17,793 bases of DNA from an uncultured bacterium (GTDB lineage: Bacteria; Bacillota; Clostridia; Lachnospirales; Anaerotignaceae): NCBI GenBank assembly GCA_905214825.1, contig CAJMNV010000025.1:1-17793 (forward strand). Direction: 5' to 3'. The stretch's first letter is position 1, and each line of letters starts with the position of its first letter. The notes under the pieces were generated by a model. The model saw only the letters and a program-made list of their open reading frames with translations. It searched no databases and was not told the origin of the DNA. This document shows, piece by piece, positions 7,931-15,241 of this stretch. Both the position numbers and the translations under genes were made by a program.

Positions 7931-9691
7931 ATGCGTAGAACAAAAATTGTATGTACATTAGGTCCTGCAACCGATGATGTAGAAATTATGAAAACCCTTA
8001 TCCGTAATGGGTTAGATGCGGCAAGAGTGAATTTTTCTCATGGAACATATGAATCTCATGGGGAAATCATCAAAAAAATGAAACAAGCAAGAGAAGAATT
8101 GCATGCACCCATTCCACTGTTGTTGGATACAAAAGGGCCGGAAATCCGTATCAAAACATTTGAAAATGATAAAATTACACTGGAAGCAGGTGACAAATTC
8201 ACACTGACCACAGAAGATATACAAGGTACACAGGAAAAAGTTTCTGTGACATATGAAGATTTGCCAAAAGATTTGCAAAGAGGTTCTCGTGTGCTGATTG
8301 ATGATGGCTTGGTAGAACTGAAAGTAGAAAGCGTAACAAATATGGAAGTACACTGTACTGTTGTGACAGGTGGTGTGGTTGGTTCCAGAAAAGGTGTGAA
8401 TCTGCCAGGGATACAAGTGAATTTACCTTCTTTGACAGATAAAGATATTTCTGATTTGAAATTTGGTATTGAAAATGGTTTTGATTATGTGGCGGCATCA
8501 TTTATCCGTAGTGCAGCAGACGTTTTGAAAATCAGACAGGTTTTGGAAGAAAATGGCGGCGAAAGTATCCATATTATTTCCAAAATTGAAAATCAAGAAG
8601 GTGTGGACAATATCGAAGAAATTTTGGAAGTATCTGATGGTATTATGGTTGCCAGAGGGGACTTAGGTGTTGAAATTCCACCCGAAGAAGTACCTTTGGT
8701 ACAAAAAATGTTGATTGCAAAAGCAAATAAATACAGCAAACCCGTGATTACAGCAACACAAATGTTGGAGAGCATGGTAAAAAGCCCGAGACCAACAAGA
8801 GCAGAAGCAAATGACGTTGCAAATGCCATTTTTGATGGCAGTGATGCCATTATGCTTTCTGGTGAAACAGCGATGGGGCAATATCCTTGTGAAGCAGTTG
8901 CAACAATGGCAAGAATTGCAGAACGTGCAGAAAGTAGTATCAATTACGCAAAAAATTTGACAAGAAATTTGGACGCAAAACAAGCAAATATTACAAATGC
9001 AATTAGTTTTGCGGCGTGTACATTGGCAGCGGAATTGCACACAACCGCAATTAGTACCATCACAAATTCTGGTTTTACTGCAAGAATGATATCCAAACAT
9101 AGACCTGTATGCCCGATTGTTGCGGCAACTATGAAAGACCAAGTTTGGCGTCAGTTAAATTTGGTATGGGGTTGTAAACCTATTTTGCACACAGCAACAT
9201 TGCCAAAAGGACAGGTGTTTGACACAGCAATGAAATTGGCACAAAAAAGTGGTTTGGTAAAAAATGGTGATACCGTTGTGTTGGCATTGGGTATGCCTGT
9301 TGGTGTGAGTGGTTCTACCAATACACTGCGTGTGGATATTGTAGGGGATGTGTTGTGTAAGGGGGTTGGCATTGGAAAAAAGAAAGTCAGCGGCATGGCA
9401 CGTGTGATTAAAGTGCGTGAAGAAATGGGCCGCAATTTCAAAAAAGGCGATATTTTGGTGACAACTGCTACAAACAATGATTTTATGGCTTATATGCAAA
9501 AAGCATCTGCAATCATTGTTGGCCCAACAGACTATACACAAAATAGCCATGCAGAAATTGTTGGCAGAGCGTTGGATATTCCAGTTATCATTTGTGATAC
9601 AAAAGTGATTGATTTTATTCCAAATGATACATTGATTACTGTGGATGCAGAAAAAGGTTTTGTGTATACAGGTATTCCAAACGAAAAATAA
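7931..9691 (+). CDS. pyk: Pyruvate kinase with C-terminal PEP-utiliser mobile domain
   Basis: Transfers phosphate from phosphoenolpyruvate to ADP, making pyruvate and ATP in the last step of glycolysis. It has 586 residues, the long form typical of Bacillus and Clostridia rather than the 470-residue enterobacterial form. The barrel has the N-terminal MRRTKIVCTLGPA, the active-site RVNFSH (Arg32, Asn34), LLDTKGPEIRI (Asp66), catalytic Lys218 in ISKIEN with metal ligands Glu220 and Asp244 (VARGDLGVEIP), and ITATQMLESM. After the regular C domain comes an extra domain (about 490-586) resembling the phosphohistidine domain of PEP-synthase and PTS enzyme I: TQNSHAEIVGRALDIPVI with His540 in the position of the phosphorylated histidine. 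Its role in pyruvate kinase is not settled. Ribosome binding site GAGGAGG lies about 10 bases before the ATG. It is the last gene of the dnaE-pfkA-pyk row. Confidence 0.97.
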   Translation: MRRTKIVCTLGPATDDVEIMKTLIRNGLDAARVNFSHGTYESHGEIIKKMKQAREELHAPIPLLLDTKGPEIRIKTFENDKITLEAGDKFTLTTEDIQGTQEKVSVTYEDLPKDLQRGSRVLIDDGLVELKVESVTNMEVHCTVVTGGVVGSRKGVNLPGIQVNLPSLTDKDISDLKFGIENGFDYVAASFIRSAADVLKIRQVLEENGGESIHIISKIENQEGVDNIEEILEVSDGIMVARGDLGVEIPPEEVPLVQKMLIAKANKYSKPVITATQMLESMVKSPRPTRAEANDVANAIFDGSDAIMLSGETAMGQYPCEAVATMARIAERAESSINYAKNLTRNLDAKQANITNAISFAACTLAAELHTTAISTITNSGFTARMISKHRPVCPIVAATMKDQVWRQLNLVWGCKPILHTATLPKGQVFDTAMKLAQKSGLVKNGDTVVLALGMPVGVSGSTNTLRVDIVGDVLCKGVGIGKKKVSGMARVIKVREEMGRNFKKGDILVTTATNNDFMAYMQKASAIIVGPTDYTQNSHAEIVGRALDIPVIICDTKVIDFIPNDTLITVDAEKGFVYTGIPNEK

Positions 9692-9712
9692 TTTGATAGA
9701 ATAGTATAATAG

Positions 9713-9817
9713 AAAGAAAGTCTGTGTAAAAAGCATATTTGGGTAAACAAAAAGTGCATTTTTTGTACTTATTTGAGTGTACTATGAATATGTAACAAAA
9801 CAGGCTTTCTTTTTTTT
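9713..9817 (+). terminator. Large nested hairpin and terminator after pyk
   Basis: An outer 13-bp stem (9713-9725 with 9800-9812, one G-U pair) is followed by a T run to 9817, as in an intrinsic terminator. Inside it are two more pairings: CATATT (9734-9739) with AATATG (9787-9792), and AAGTGCA (9752-9758) with TGTACTT (9764-9770, one G-U). The enclosed 74 bases are far more than a simple terminator needs, so this may be a branched 3' UTR structure or a small RNA end. It begins 21 bases after the pyk stop. Confidence 0.65.
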
Positions 9818-9893
9818 GTCGCTTTTTTTTGTTCAATATGCATGAAAATATAAATAAAAATTTATGATATTAGATGATTTGCATTTTCATTCG

Positions 9894-9922
9894 TTGACAA
9901 AAGACAAAAATTTGAGTATCAT
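9894..9922 (+). promoter_or_regulatory. Sigma-A-type promoter for the DUF819-dipeptidase pair
   Basis: A perfect TTGACA -35 box (9894-9899), 17 bases of spacer, and TATCAT -10 box (9917-9922). Transcription would begin near 9929, leaving a leader of about 98 bases before the ATG at 10027. This is one of the best promoter matches in the window. Confidence 0.85.
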
Positions 9923-10026
9923 AGACATGGAATTTAATATATCGAAATATGTTTTATATATTGAATAAAACATTCGAAAATTCCAACAACAACATTATGG
10001 TGTTTTTTGGAGAGGAGAGGAAATGT

Positions 10027-11241
10027 ATGGGAACAACACTCATTAGCCCAGACAATACATGGGCATTGATGGCAATTACTTGTGGCTGGGTGGCATTGTC
10101 TATTTGGTTGGAACAAACATATGCATGGGCATCAAAGGTATCAGGTGCGATTATTGCATTGGTTGGGGCATTGTTATTAACAAATTTCAATATCATTCCG
10201 ACACATGCTCCTTGGTTTGATGATATTATTTGGGGATATGTGGTGCCACTTGCCATTCCATTGTTGTTGTTGCAATGTAATGTGCGAAAAATATGGAAAG
10301 AGTCTGGCAGATTGTTGCTCTTGTTTTTGATTGGCTCTGTGGGCACAGCTTGTGCAGCCGTTGTGGCATACACTTTGTTGAAAGGCAAAATTCCATATTT
10401 GGAAGGCGTTGCGGCAATGATGACAGGGTCTTATATCGGTGGTGGTGTCAACTTTGCGACATTGTCCACAGCATTTGAAGTTCCAGGAGAAGTTGTAGCA
10501 GCAACAACTGTAGCAGATAATTTGTTGATGGCATTGTATTTCTTTGTGTTGATTAGCATTCCAAGTTTGGGATTTTTCAGAAAACATTTCAAACACCCAC
10601 ATTTGGATGAAGTGGAAAGCAAAGGTGTCAACGAAGAGGCAAAAACACAGGCAGCAGCATATTGGGAAAGAAAACCTGTTTCTTTGTTGGATATTGCAAT
10701 CAATGTTGCAATTAGTACTATTATTGTTTGTCTGTCCAATGCCATTGCAGGATTTTTGGGTAATATCATTCCAACAAGCAATGAATTCTTGAAAATTATC
10801 AATAGTTTATTGAGCAATAAATATTTGATTATGACAACCGTTGCAATGTTTGTGGCAACATTTGGCGGTGAAAAGGTAGAAAAAATGGCTGGTACACAAG
10901 AAATTGGTACATTTTTGATTTATCTGTTCTTGTTTGTTATCGGAGTACCTGCCTCTATTATGGAAATTTTGCAAAATGCACCTTTGTTATTGGCGTTTTG
11001 TGCGATTATGGTTGTGATCAATATGTTGTTATGTTTTTTGTTTGGTAAATTGCTCAGATGCACACGGGAAGATATTATATTAGCATCAGATGCAAATATT
11101 GGCGGTCCTACCACAGCGGCAGCAATGGCAATTTCAAAAGGTTGGGTAAAATTGGTTGGCCCGATTATGTTGATTGGTACATTGGGGTATGTGATTGGTA
11201 CATACTTTGGTACGATTATCGGAAATATATTAGGGGCTTAG
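10027..11241 (+). CDS. DUF819 family (YjcL-like) integral membrane protein
   Basis: Putative transporter of unknown substrate in the cytoplasmic membrane, 404 residues and about ten to eleven hydrophobic segments. I start it at the ATG at 10027 because AGGAGAGG (10013-10020) sits 6 bases upstream; an in-frame ATG at 9949 would add a polar Asn-rich stretch not expected in the family and has no ribosome site. Two glycine-rich motifs sit in matching places in the two halves: GSYIGGGVNFATL (134-146) and SDANIGGPTTAAA (354-366). They look like an internal duplication, as in transporters with inverted repeats; a charged linker (about 186-217) joins the halves. It is followed after 77 bases by a dipeptidase gene, so peptide or amino-acid transport is a reasonable inference, not shown. 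Family assignment comes from overall recognition. Confidence 0.85.
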   Translation: MGTTLISPDNTWALMAITCGWVALSIWLEQTYAWASKVSGAIIALVGALLLTNFNIIPTHAPWFDDIIWGYVVPLAIPLLLLQCNVRKIWKESGRLLLLFLIGSVGTACAAVVAYTLLKGKIPYLEGVAAMMTGSYIGGGVNFATLSTAFEVPGEVVAATTVADNLLMALYFFVLISIPSLGFFRKHFKHPHLDEVESKGVNEEAKTQAAAYWERKPVSLLDIAINVAISTIIVCLSNAIAGFLGNIIPTSNEFLKIINSLLSNKYLIMTTVAMFVATFGGEKVEKMAGTQEIGTFLIYLFLFVIGVPASIMEILQNAPLLLAFCAIMVVINMLLCFLFGKLLRCTREDIILASDANIGGPTTAAAMAISKGWVKLVGPIMLIGTLGYVIGTYFGTIIGNILGA

Positions 11242-11318
11242 TGTTGGATTACAAAAGAAAAATAGAGGAAAATACAGAAGTATCAAATAGAGTACTGTGA
11301 GAAAGCGAGCGATAAATT

Positions 11319-12290
11319 ATGATTTTTGATGGACATTGTGACATTTTTACAGATGTTACCATAAAACGATTGCAAGGAGAAACGCAAGTTTTAAAAAATC
11401 GTCATTTGCCAAGATTGCGAAAAGGTGGCTTTGCAGGTGGTTGTTTTGTGATATGGGTAGACCCACCTTATGACAATGACCATGCAAAACGTACCACACA
11501 GATTTTAGATGCAATTTCTGCGGAAATGGCAGAATGTACAGAGGCTGTGATAGTACATAACATAGCAGAAGTGGAACAGGCAAAGGCAGATGGAAAATTT
11601 TACATTCTACTGGGGGCAGAAGGTTTGGCATCGATTGGAGAAGATGTTGACCAGATAGATAGATTATATGATTTTGGGGTACGCCATGCTATGTTGACAT
11701 GGAATGAACAAAATGCGTTGGCAACTGGTGTGCAAGGCGATGCACAAAGAGGCGTGACAGAAATTGGAAAAAAAGCATTACATCGTTTGGAACAAAAGAA
11801 AATGATTGTAGACGTATCACATTTGAATGAGCGTTCTTTTTGGGACGTGTTGGATACGGTCGGTTGTCCGATTTTGGCATCACATTCTAATGCAAAAGTA
11901 TTGGCAAATGCAGCAAGAAATTTGACAGACGAGCAGTTGCTTGCCATTCGAGATACAAAAGGTTTGGTAGGATTGAATTCTTTTAATTTGTTCGTCAGTC
12001 AAGATGTCAAACAGCAAAATGTGGATATGTTTGTGAAACATGCTGTTTATATTGCAGAAAAAATTGGTGTGGAGCATTTGGGATTTGGATTTGATTTCTT
12101 TGAGTTTTTATCCACAGATTCCATGAAAAGTTATAGTAACCAAGATACTTCTTATACCATTGGTTTGGAAGATTGCTCCAAAGTGCCGATATTGTTGGAA
12201 AAAATGAAACAAGCAGGTTTTACACAACAAGAATTGGATAAAATATGTTATGAAAATTGGCATAATCTGATGCGTCGTGTATTGGGTTAA
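11319..12290 (+). CDS. Membrane dipeptidase family (M19) peptidase
   Basis: Zinc-dependent dipeptidase, 323 residues, usual for the bacterial M19 family, which cleaves dipeptides, often with a D-residue at the C-terminal side. The metal ligands are in place: His6 and Asp8 (DGHCDIF), bridging Glu101 (LLGAEGLASIG), His168 (VDVSHLNE), His189 (LASHSNA) and Asp259. The last motif reads GFGFDFFEF where the family commonly has GSDFDG, so the ligand Asp is kept but its surroundings differ. There is no signal peptide, so the protein is cytoplasmic. The ribosome site before the ATG is weak (GAGAAAGCGAG region), so its translation may depend on the DUF819 gene ending 77 bases upstream. Context suggests uptake of a small peptide by DUF819 and cleavage here. 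Confidence 0.93.
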   Translation: MIFDGHCDIFTDVTIKRLQGETQVLKNRHLPRLRKGGFAGGCFVIWVDPPYDNDHAKRTTQILDAISAEMAECTEAVIVHNIAEVEQAKADGKFYILLGAEGLASIGEDVDQIDRLYDFGVRHAMLTWNEQNALATGVQGDAQRGVTEIGKKALHRLEQKKMIVDVSHLNERSFWDVLDTVGCPILASHSNAKVLANAARNLTDEQLLAIRDTKGLVGLNSFNLFVSQDVKQQNVDMFVKHAVYIAEKIGVEHLGFGFDFFEFLSTDSMKSYSNQDTSYTIGLEDCSKVPILLEKMKQAGFTQQELDKICYENWHNLMRRVLG

Positions 12291-12320
12291 TATTTGTATA
12301 ATAATAAAAATTCTCTCTGA

Positions 12321-12360
12321 AAAAAAGCACTGTTTTGATAAAAAACAGTGCTTTTTTCTT
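12321..12360. terminator. Bidirectional terminator between dipeptidase and XRE-cupin genes
   Basis: A perfect 16-bp inverted repeat (12321-12336 with 12342-12357) around a 5-base loop. The arms carry GCACTG and CAGTGC in the core and A or T runs outside, so it can act in both directions. It lies between the dipeptidase stop and the convergent regulator stop. Confidence 0.92.
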
Positions 12361-12374
12361 TTTTCCCAAAATCA

Positions 12375-12926
12375 TCAAAAAAAGGAAGGTGTCATTGCCC
12401 ATATGGAAACGCAATCTGCATTGGAACGATTGATGTATTTGTGTGGCAAAGAACAGTTGAAATAAATACTATCACCTTCTTGCAAAACATATTCGTTGCC
12501 ATTGAGATATACTGTCAATTCCCCTTTGATGACATAACCACATTCTTCGCCCTCATGACTCAATGGAGGGTGTTCATAACTGCAACCACTTTTGAGTGTG
12601 ATTTCTGTCAAGTCCAAAAGGTGCTCTGGAAAACTGGGGCTTAACATTTTATAGTAACTGGTGTTGGCATGTGCAATGATGGTTTTGTGGCTGCCTTTGC
12701 GTATGATGACTTGCTCCTCTTGTGTAGAGTCTTCAAAGAAATAATTGATGTTTGTTTCCAAGGCTTGTGCCAAACGCCATAAACTGACAACAGAAGGAAT
12801 AACCATACCCCGTTCAATTTGGCTGATAAGTCCTGTGCTGACTTCCGACATTTTGGAAAGTTCTGCAATACTAAGATGCTTTTTATTGCGTAATTCACGC
12901 AATTTTCCACCATTGAAAATTGACAT
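12375..12926 (-). CDS. XRE-family transcriptional regulator with C-terminal cupin domain
   Basis: DNA-binding regulator of the HTH_3 plus Cupin_2 type. The chosen start (183 residues) is the ATG at 12926 on the minus strand because AAGGAG lies about 11 bases upstream; an in-frame ATG at 12956 has no such site. The helix-turn-helix spans about 9-63 (LRELRNKKHLSIAELSKMS, then GLISQIERG and IPSVVSLWRLAQAL), followed by a linker and a cupin barrel (about 105-182) with HPPLSHEGEECGYVIKGE and LPHKYIN. In this family the cupin is thought to sense a small ligand, often an amino acid, amine or metabolite. It converges on the DUF819-dipeptidase pair and diverges from yhbY. Control of the adjacent transporter and peptidase is an inference from position. 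Confidence 0.93.
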   Translation of the reverse strand: MSIFNGGKLRELRNKKHLSIAELSKMSEVSTGLISQIERGMVIPSVVSLWRLAQALETNINYFFEDSTQEEQVIIRKGSHKTIIAHANTSYYKMLSPSFPEHLLDLTEITLKSGCSYEHPPLSHEGEECGYVIKGELTVYLNGNEYVLQEGDSIYFNCSLPHKYINRSNADCVSIWAMTPSFF

Positions 12927-12959
12927 ATTTTGATTCGCTCCTTTTGCATTTTGCACGTA

Positions 12960-12972
12960 TTGCCTATGGCAA
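12960..12972. promoter_or_regulatory. Palindrome upstream of the XRE-cupin gene, possible operator
   Basis: TTGCC-TAT-GGCAA is a perfect 5-bp-arm inverted repeat 33 bases before the regulator's start codon on the minus strand, where an autoregulatory site would be expected. TTTTGC and GCAAAA also flank it in a looser inverted arrangement. The size fits a XRE dimer half-site pair, but there is only one copy in view and no matching copy at the 9894 promoter. Confidence 0.35.
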
Positions 12973-13107
12973 AACGCACATATATATTGAAAAAATAAAT
13001 TTTTTTTTGATTGGTTTTTTTATTGTAACATTTTTGATGGCAAGGAACAAGAATAATATATATTTCTATGCCGAAAAAATGAAAACAAAGAAAAAATGGT
13101 TGTTTCG

Positions 13108-13136
13108 TTGCAAAATCAACATTGGTATGCTATGAT
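13108..13136 (+). promoter_or_regulatory. Promoter for yhbY-nadD/yqeK-rsfS
   Basis: TTGCAA -35 box (13108-13113), 17-base spacer, and TATGAT -10 box (13131-13136) directly preceded by TGC (extended -10). Transcription would start near 13143, about 45 bases before the yhbY start codon. Confidence 0.8.
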
Positions 13137-13187
13137 GGTTAAGATTATCATAAGAAAATGAAGACAAAAAAGAAGGAGGAAAACCAT

Positions 13188-13487
13188 ATGTTGACAAGCA
13201 AACAAAGAGCTTTTTTGCGTTCACAAGCCAATGGTATCCCTGCCATTTTTCAGGTGGGTAAAAATGGTGTGACACCAGAATTGAGAGATACTGTGCATCA
13301 TGCATTGGAGGCAAGAGAATTGGTGAAAGTGAGTGTGTTGGATAACAATATGTTGGGGGCTGCTGAAGCGGCGGAAATGCTGGCAAGCAGAACAGGTGCA
13401 GAAATTGTGCAAGTGATTGGAAACAAATTTATATTGTACCGCCAGTCCAAAAAGCCTGTGATAGAATTGCCTCGTGCCAAAAAATAA
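13188..13487 (+). CDS. yhbY: YhbY/YqeI family CRM-domain RNA-binding protein
   Basis: Small ribosome-associated RNA-binding protein linked to assembly of the large subunit. It has 99 residues from the ATG at 13188, which has AGGAGG about 7 bases upstream; an in-frame ATG at 13158 lies ahead of that site and is rejected. The whole protein is one CRM domain: LTSKQRAFLRSQA, the RNA-binding loop FQVGKNGVT, ARELVKVSVL and a C-terminal VIGNKFILYRQSKK. In Firmicutes it usually follows obg and precedes nadD; here obg is absent upstream and the gene has its own promoter, diverging from the XRE-cupin gene. nadD begins 17 bases after its stop. Confidence 0.95.
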   Translation: MLTSKQRAFLRSQANGIPAIFQVGKNGVTPELRDTVHHALEARELVKVSVLDNNMLGAAEAAEMLASRTGAEIVQVIGNKFILYRQSKKPVIELPRAKK

Positions 13488-13504
13488 AAGGCGGGAAAAA
13501 GAAA

Positions 13505-14746
13505 ATGAGAAATGTAATTGCTGATTTCAAAAATTGTGAAAGTATTGCGGTAATGGGTGGTACATTTGACCCGATACATTATGGGCATTTGGTGACGGCA
13601 GAAGCAGTCAGACATCGTTTTCATGTAGATAAAGTGATATTTATTCCCACAGGACGACCTGCACACAAAACAGATAAAGAAGTAACACATAATGAGCATA
13701 GATATTTGATGACAGTATTGGCAACCATGCGGAATGAAAATTTTGATGTTTCTCGTATTGAAATTGACCGCCCAGGTTTGACATATACCATTGATACCAT
13801 AGAACAGTTGAAACAGTATTGCCGCAAAGATGTGCGGTTGTATTTTATTACAGGGGCAGATGCCATTCATCAAATTATGCATTGGAAAGATTCGGAACGT
13901 TTGTTGTCATTATGTGATTTTGTGGCAGTGACAAGACCGGGATACCAAAAAAATGAATTGTTTGCAGAAATTGATGCATTGCGTAAAAAATATGTCAGCC
14001 ATATACATTATATGGAAGTGCCGGCATTGGCGATTTCATCATCGGATATTCGCAGTCGTGCAGAAAGAGGTATGTCAATCAAATATTTGTTGCCGCAAGA
14101 GGTGGAGGATTATATCCACAAATTTGGGTTATATCAGAAAAAAGAAGAGGACGAGGTGAAGTTTATGCTTTCTGTGGAAATGATGCAAGAAAAATTGCAA
14201 TCCGCTTTGTCTGTCAAACGTTATATTCACACAATGGGTGTTTCAGAAGAAGCTGTGAAATTGGCAGAAATATATGGCACACCAACAGATTGTGAAAAAG
14301 CAAAAGTGGCTGGATTGTTACATGATTGTGCAAAAGATTATCCGCAAACATTGCGAGAACGCTTTTGCAAAGAATATAAAATCAAAACAGATGAAATTAT
14401 GGAAAAACAGCCCGATTTGATACACCCGTTTTTAGGGGCAGAAGTGGCAAAAAGAGAATATCAAATACAAGATGAAGAAATATTGAATGCCATTCGTTAT
14501 CATACAACAGGGCGTGCCAATATGACATTATTGGAAAAAATTATATTTATTGCAGATTATATTGAGCCACATAGAGAAAAATTTGAAGGGTTGGAAGAAG
14601 CCAGAAGATTGGCGTATTCCGATTTGGATATGGCAATCAAAGTGATACTGGAACAGACGATTGATTTTGTCAAACAAAGAGGTAGATTGTTGCACCCATT
14701 GTCATTGGAGGCTTTGGACTATTATCAGACAAAAAATATGAAATAA
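13505..14746 (+). CDS. nadD: Fusion of nicotinate-nucleotide adenylyltransferase (NadD) and YqeK HD-domain hydrolase
   Basis: One uninterrupted 413-residue reading frame joins two enzymes that are separate neighbouring genes in Bacillus. Residues about 12-212 are NadD, which adenylates nicotinate mononucleotide in NAD synthesis: GGTFDPIHYGH (18-28), with the nucleotidyl-transferase HxGH-type motif, RPAHK (51-55) and the C-terminal SSSDIRSR (178-185). Residues about 221-413 are YqeK, whose family splits diadenosine tetraphosphate into two ADP: His242 (IHTMGV), the His273-Asp274 pair (LLHDCAKDYP), His307 (HPFLGA), His333 (RYHTTG) and Asp351 (ADYIEP). The linker (QKKEEDEVKF) is charged. Inside it a GAGGTG ribosome site precedes ATG 14165, so separate YqeK could also be made. 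The gene is between yhbY (17 bases) and rsfS (24 bases). A sequencing or assembly error that removed a stop is the main alternative. Confidence 0.95.
   Translation: MRNVIADFKNCESIAVMGGTFDPIHYGHLVTAEAVRHRFHVDKVIFIPTGRPAHKTDKEVTHNEHRYLMTVLATMRNENFDVSRIEIDRPGLTYTIDTIEQLKQYCRKDVRLYFITGADAIHQIMHWKDSERLLSLCDFVAVTRPGYQKNELFAEIDALRKKYVSHIHYMEVPALAISSSDIRSRAERGMSIKYLLPQEVEDYIHKFGLYQKKEEDEVKFMLSVEMMQEKLQSALSVKRYIHTMGVSEEAVKLAEIYGTPTDCEKAKVAGLLHDCAKDYPQTLRERFCKEYKIKTDEIMEKQPDLIHPFLGAEVAKREYQIQDEEILNAIRYHTTGRANMTLLEKIIFIADYIEPHREKFEGLEEARRLAYSDLDMAIKVILEQTIDFVKQRGRLLHPLSLEALDYYQTKNMK
14153..14167 (+). promoter_or_regulatory. Internal ribosome binding site and ATG at the YqeK boundary
   Basis: GAGGTG (14153-14158) is followed after 6 bases by an in-frame ATG (14165-14167). 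Translation from here would give a 193-residue protein starting MLSVEMMQEKL, which matches the length and start of ordinary stand-alone YqeK. This decides where the second protein would begin if the fusion is also read as two genes. Confidence 0.5.
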
Positions 14747-14770
14747 ATCATGGATTTTAGGAGGGATTTT

Positions 14771-15109
14771 ATGGACGCATTGGAAGCAGCAAAAATTGCG
14801 GAAACAGCATTAGATGATAAATTAGGACAAGATATTCAAGTATTGAATTTGAAAGGATTGTCTAATGTGGCAGATTGCTTTGTGATTGCAAGTGGAAACA
14901 ATGTCAATCATTTGCGTGCGATGGCAGACGAAGTAGAACAAAAATTATTTCAAGCAGGTATGAAAATGCACCATTCCGAAGGATATAGTGCAGGCACTTG
15001 GATATTGTTGGATTTTGGCAATTTGTTGATACATTTGTTCAACAAAGAAGAACGTGAGTTTTATGGTTTGGAACACGTTTGGGGCGATGCAAAGCATGTA
15101 GAGTCATAA
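14771..15109 (+). CDS. rsfS: Ribosome silencing factor RsfS
   Basis: RsfS (YbeB/Iojap family) binds ribosomal protein L14 on the large subunit and blocks joining of the subunits when nutrients run low. It has 112 residues from the ATG at 14771, which has AGGAGGG (14759-14765) 5 bases upstream; an in-frame ATG at 14750 would place that site inside the gene. Family features: VLNLKGLSNVADCFVIASG, NNVNHLRAMADEVEQ, the Glu-Gly pair in HSEGYSAGTWILLDFG, and HLFNKEEREFYGLEHVWGDA near the end. It is the last gene of the yhbY-nadD/yqeK-rsfS operon, a standard partner of nadD in Firmicutes. Confidence 0.97.
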   Translation: MDALEAAKIAETALDDKLGQDIQVLNLKGLSNVADCFVIASGNNVNHLRAMADEVEQKLFQAGMKMHHSEGYSAGTWILLDFGNLLIHLFNKEEREFYGLEHVWGDAKHVES

Positions 15110-15149
15110 ATGAAAAAACAAAAAAATGTTTGAGGCAATCGAAAAAATA

Positions 15150-15191
15150 AAAGAGGAAAATGCTTTGTATGAGCAAAGTATTTTCCTCTTT
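15150..15191. terminator. Hairpin terminator between rsfS and the convergent small gene
   Basis: An 18-bp stem (15150-15167 with 15174-15191, one G-U pair) around a 6-base loop. The A-rich run just left of it becomes a T-rich tail on the minus strand, so it looks best as a terminator for the minus-strand gene; on the plus strand the T tract is interrupted. Confidence 0.85.
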
Positions 15192-15241
15192 GGAATTTTA
15201 TAGACAAGTTTTTTGATGAGAAATGTGTCACATGAAATTTT

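Noticed and set aside
9705..9710. TATAAT just after pyk as a promoter
   Set aside because: No -35 box at 16-18 bases; the sequence abuts the terminator stem, so it is more likely chance in AT-rich DNA.
9155..9736. 193-codon minus-strand frame over the end of pyk
   Set aside because: Lies opposite the conserved pyk C-terminal domain and runs through its terminator stem; no ribosome site and no recognisable protein.
9840..9885. ArgR-box-like AT-rich sequence upstream of the DUF819 promoter
   Set aside because: The resemblance to an arginine-repressor half-site pair is loose, and AT-rich intergenic DNA produces such matches readily.
12348..12644. 98-codon plus-strand frame opposite the XRE-cupin gene
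   Set aside because: It begins inside the terminator and covers the conserved cupin coding region on the other strand.
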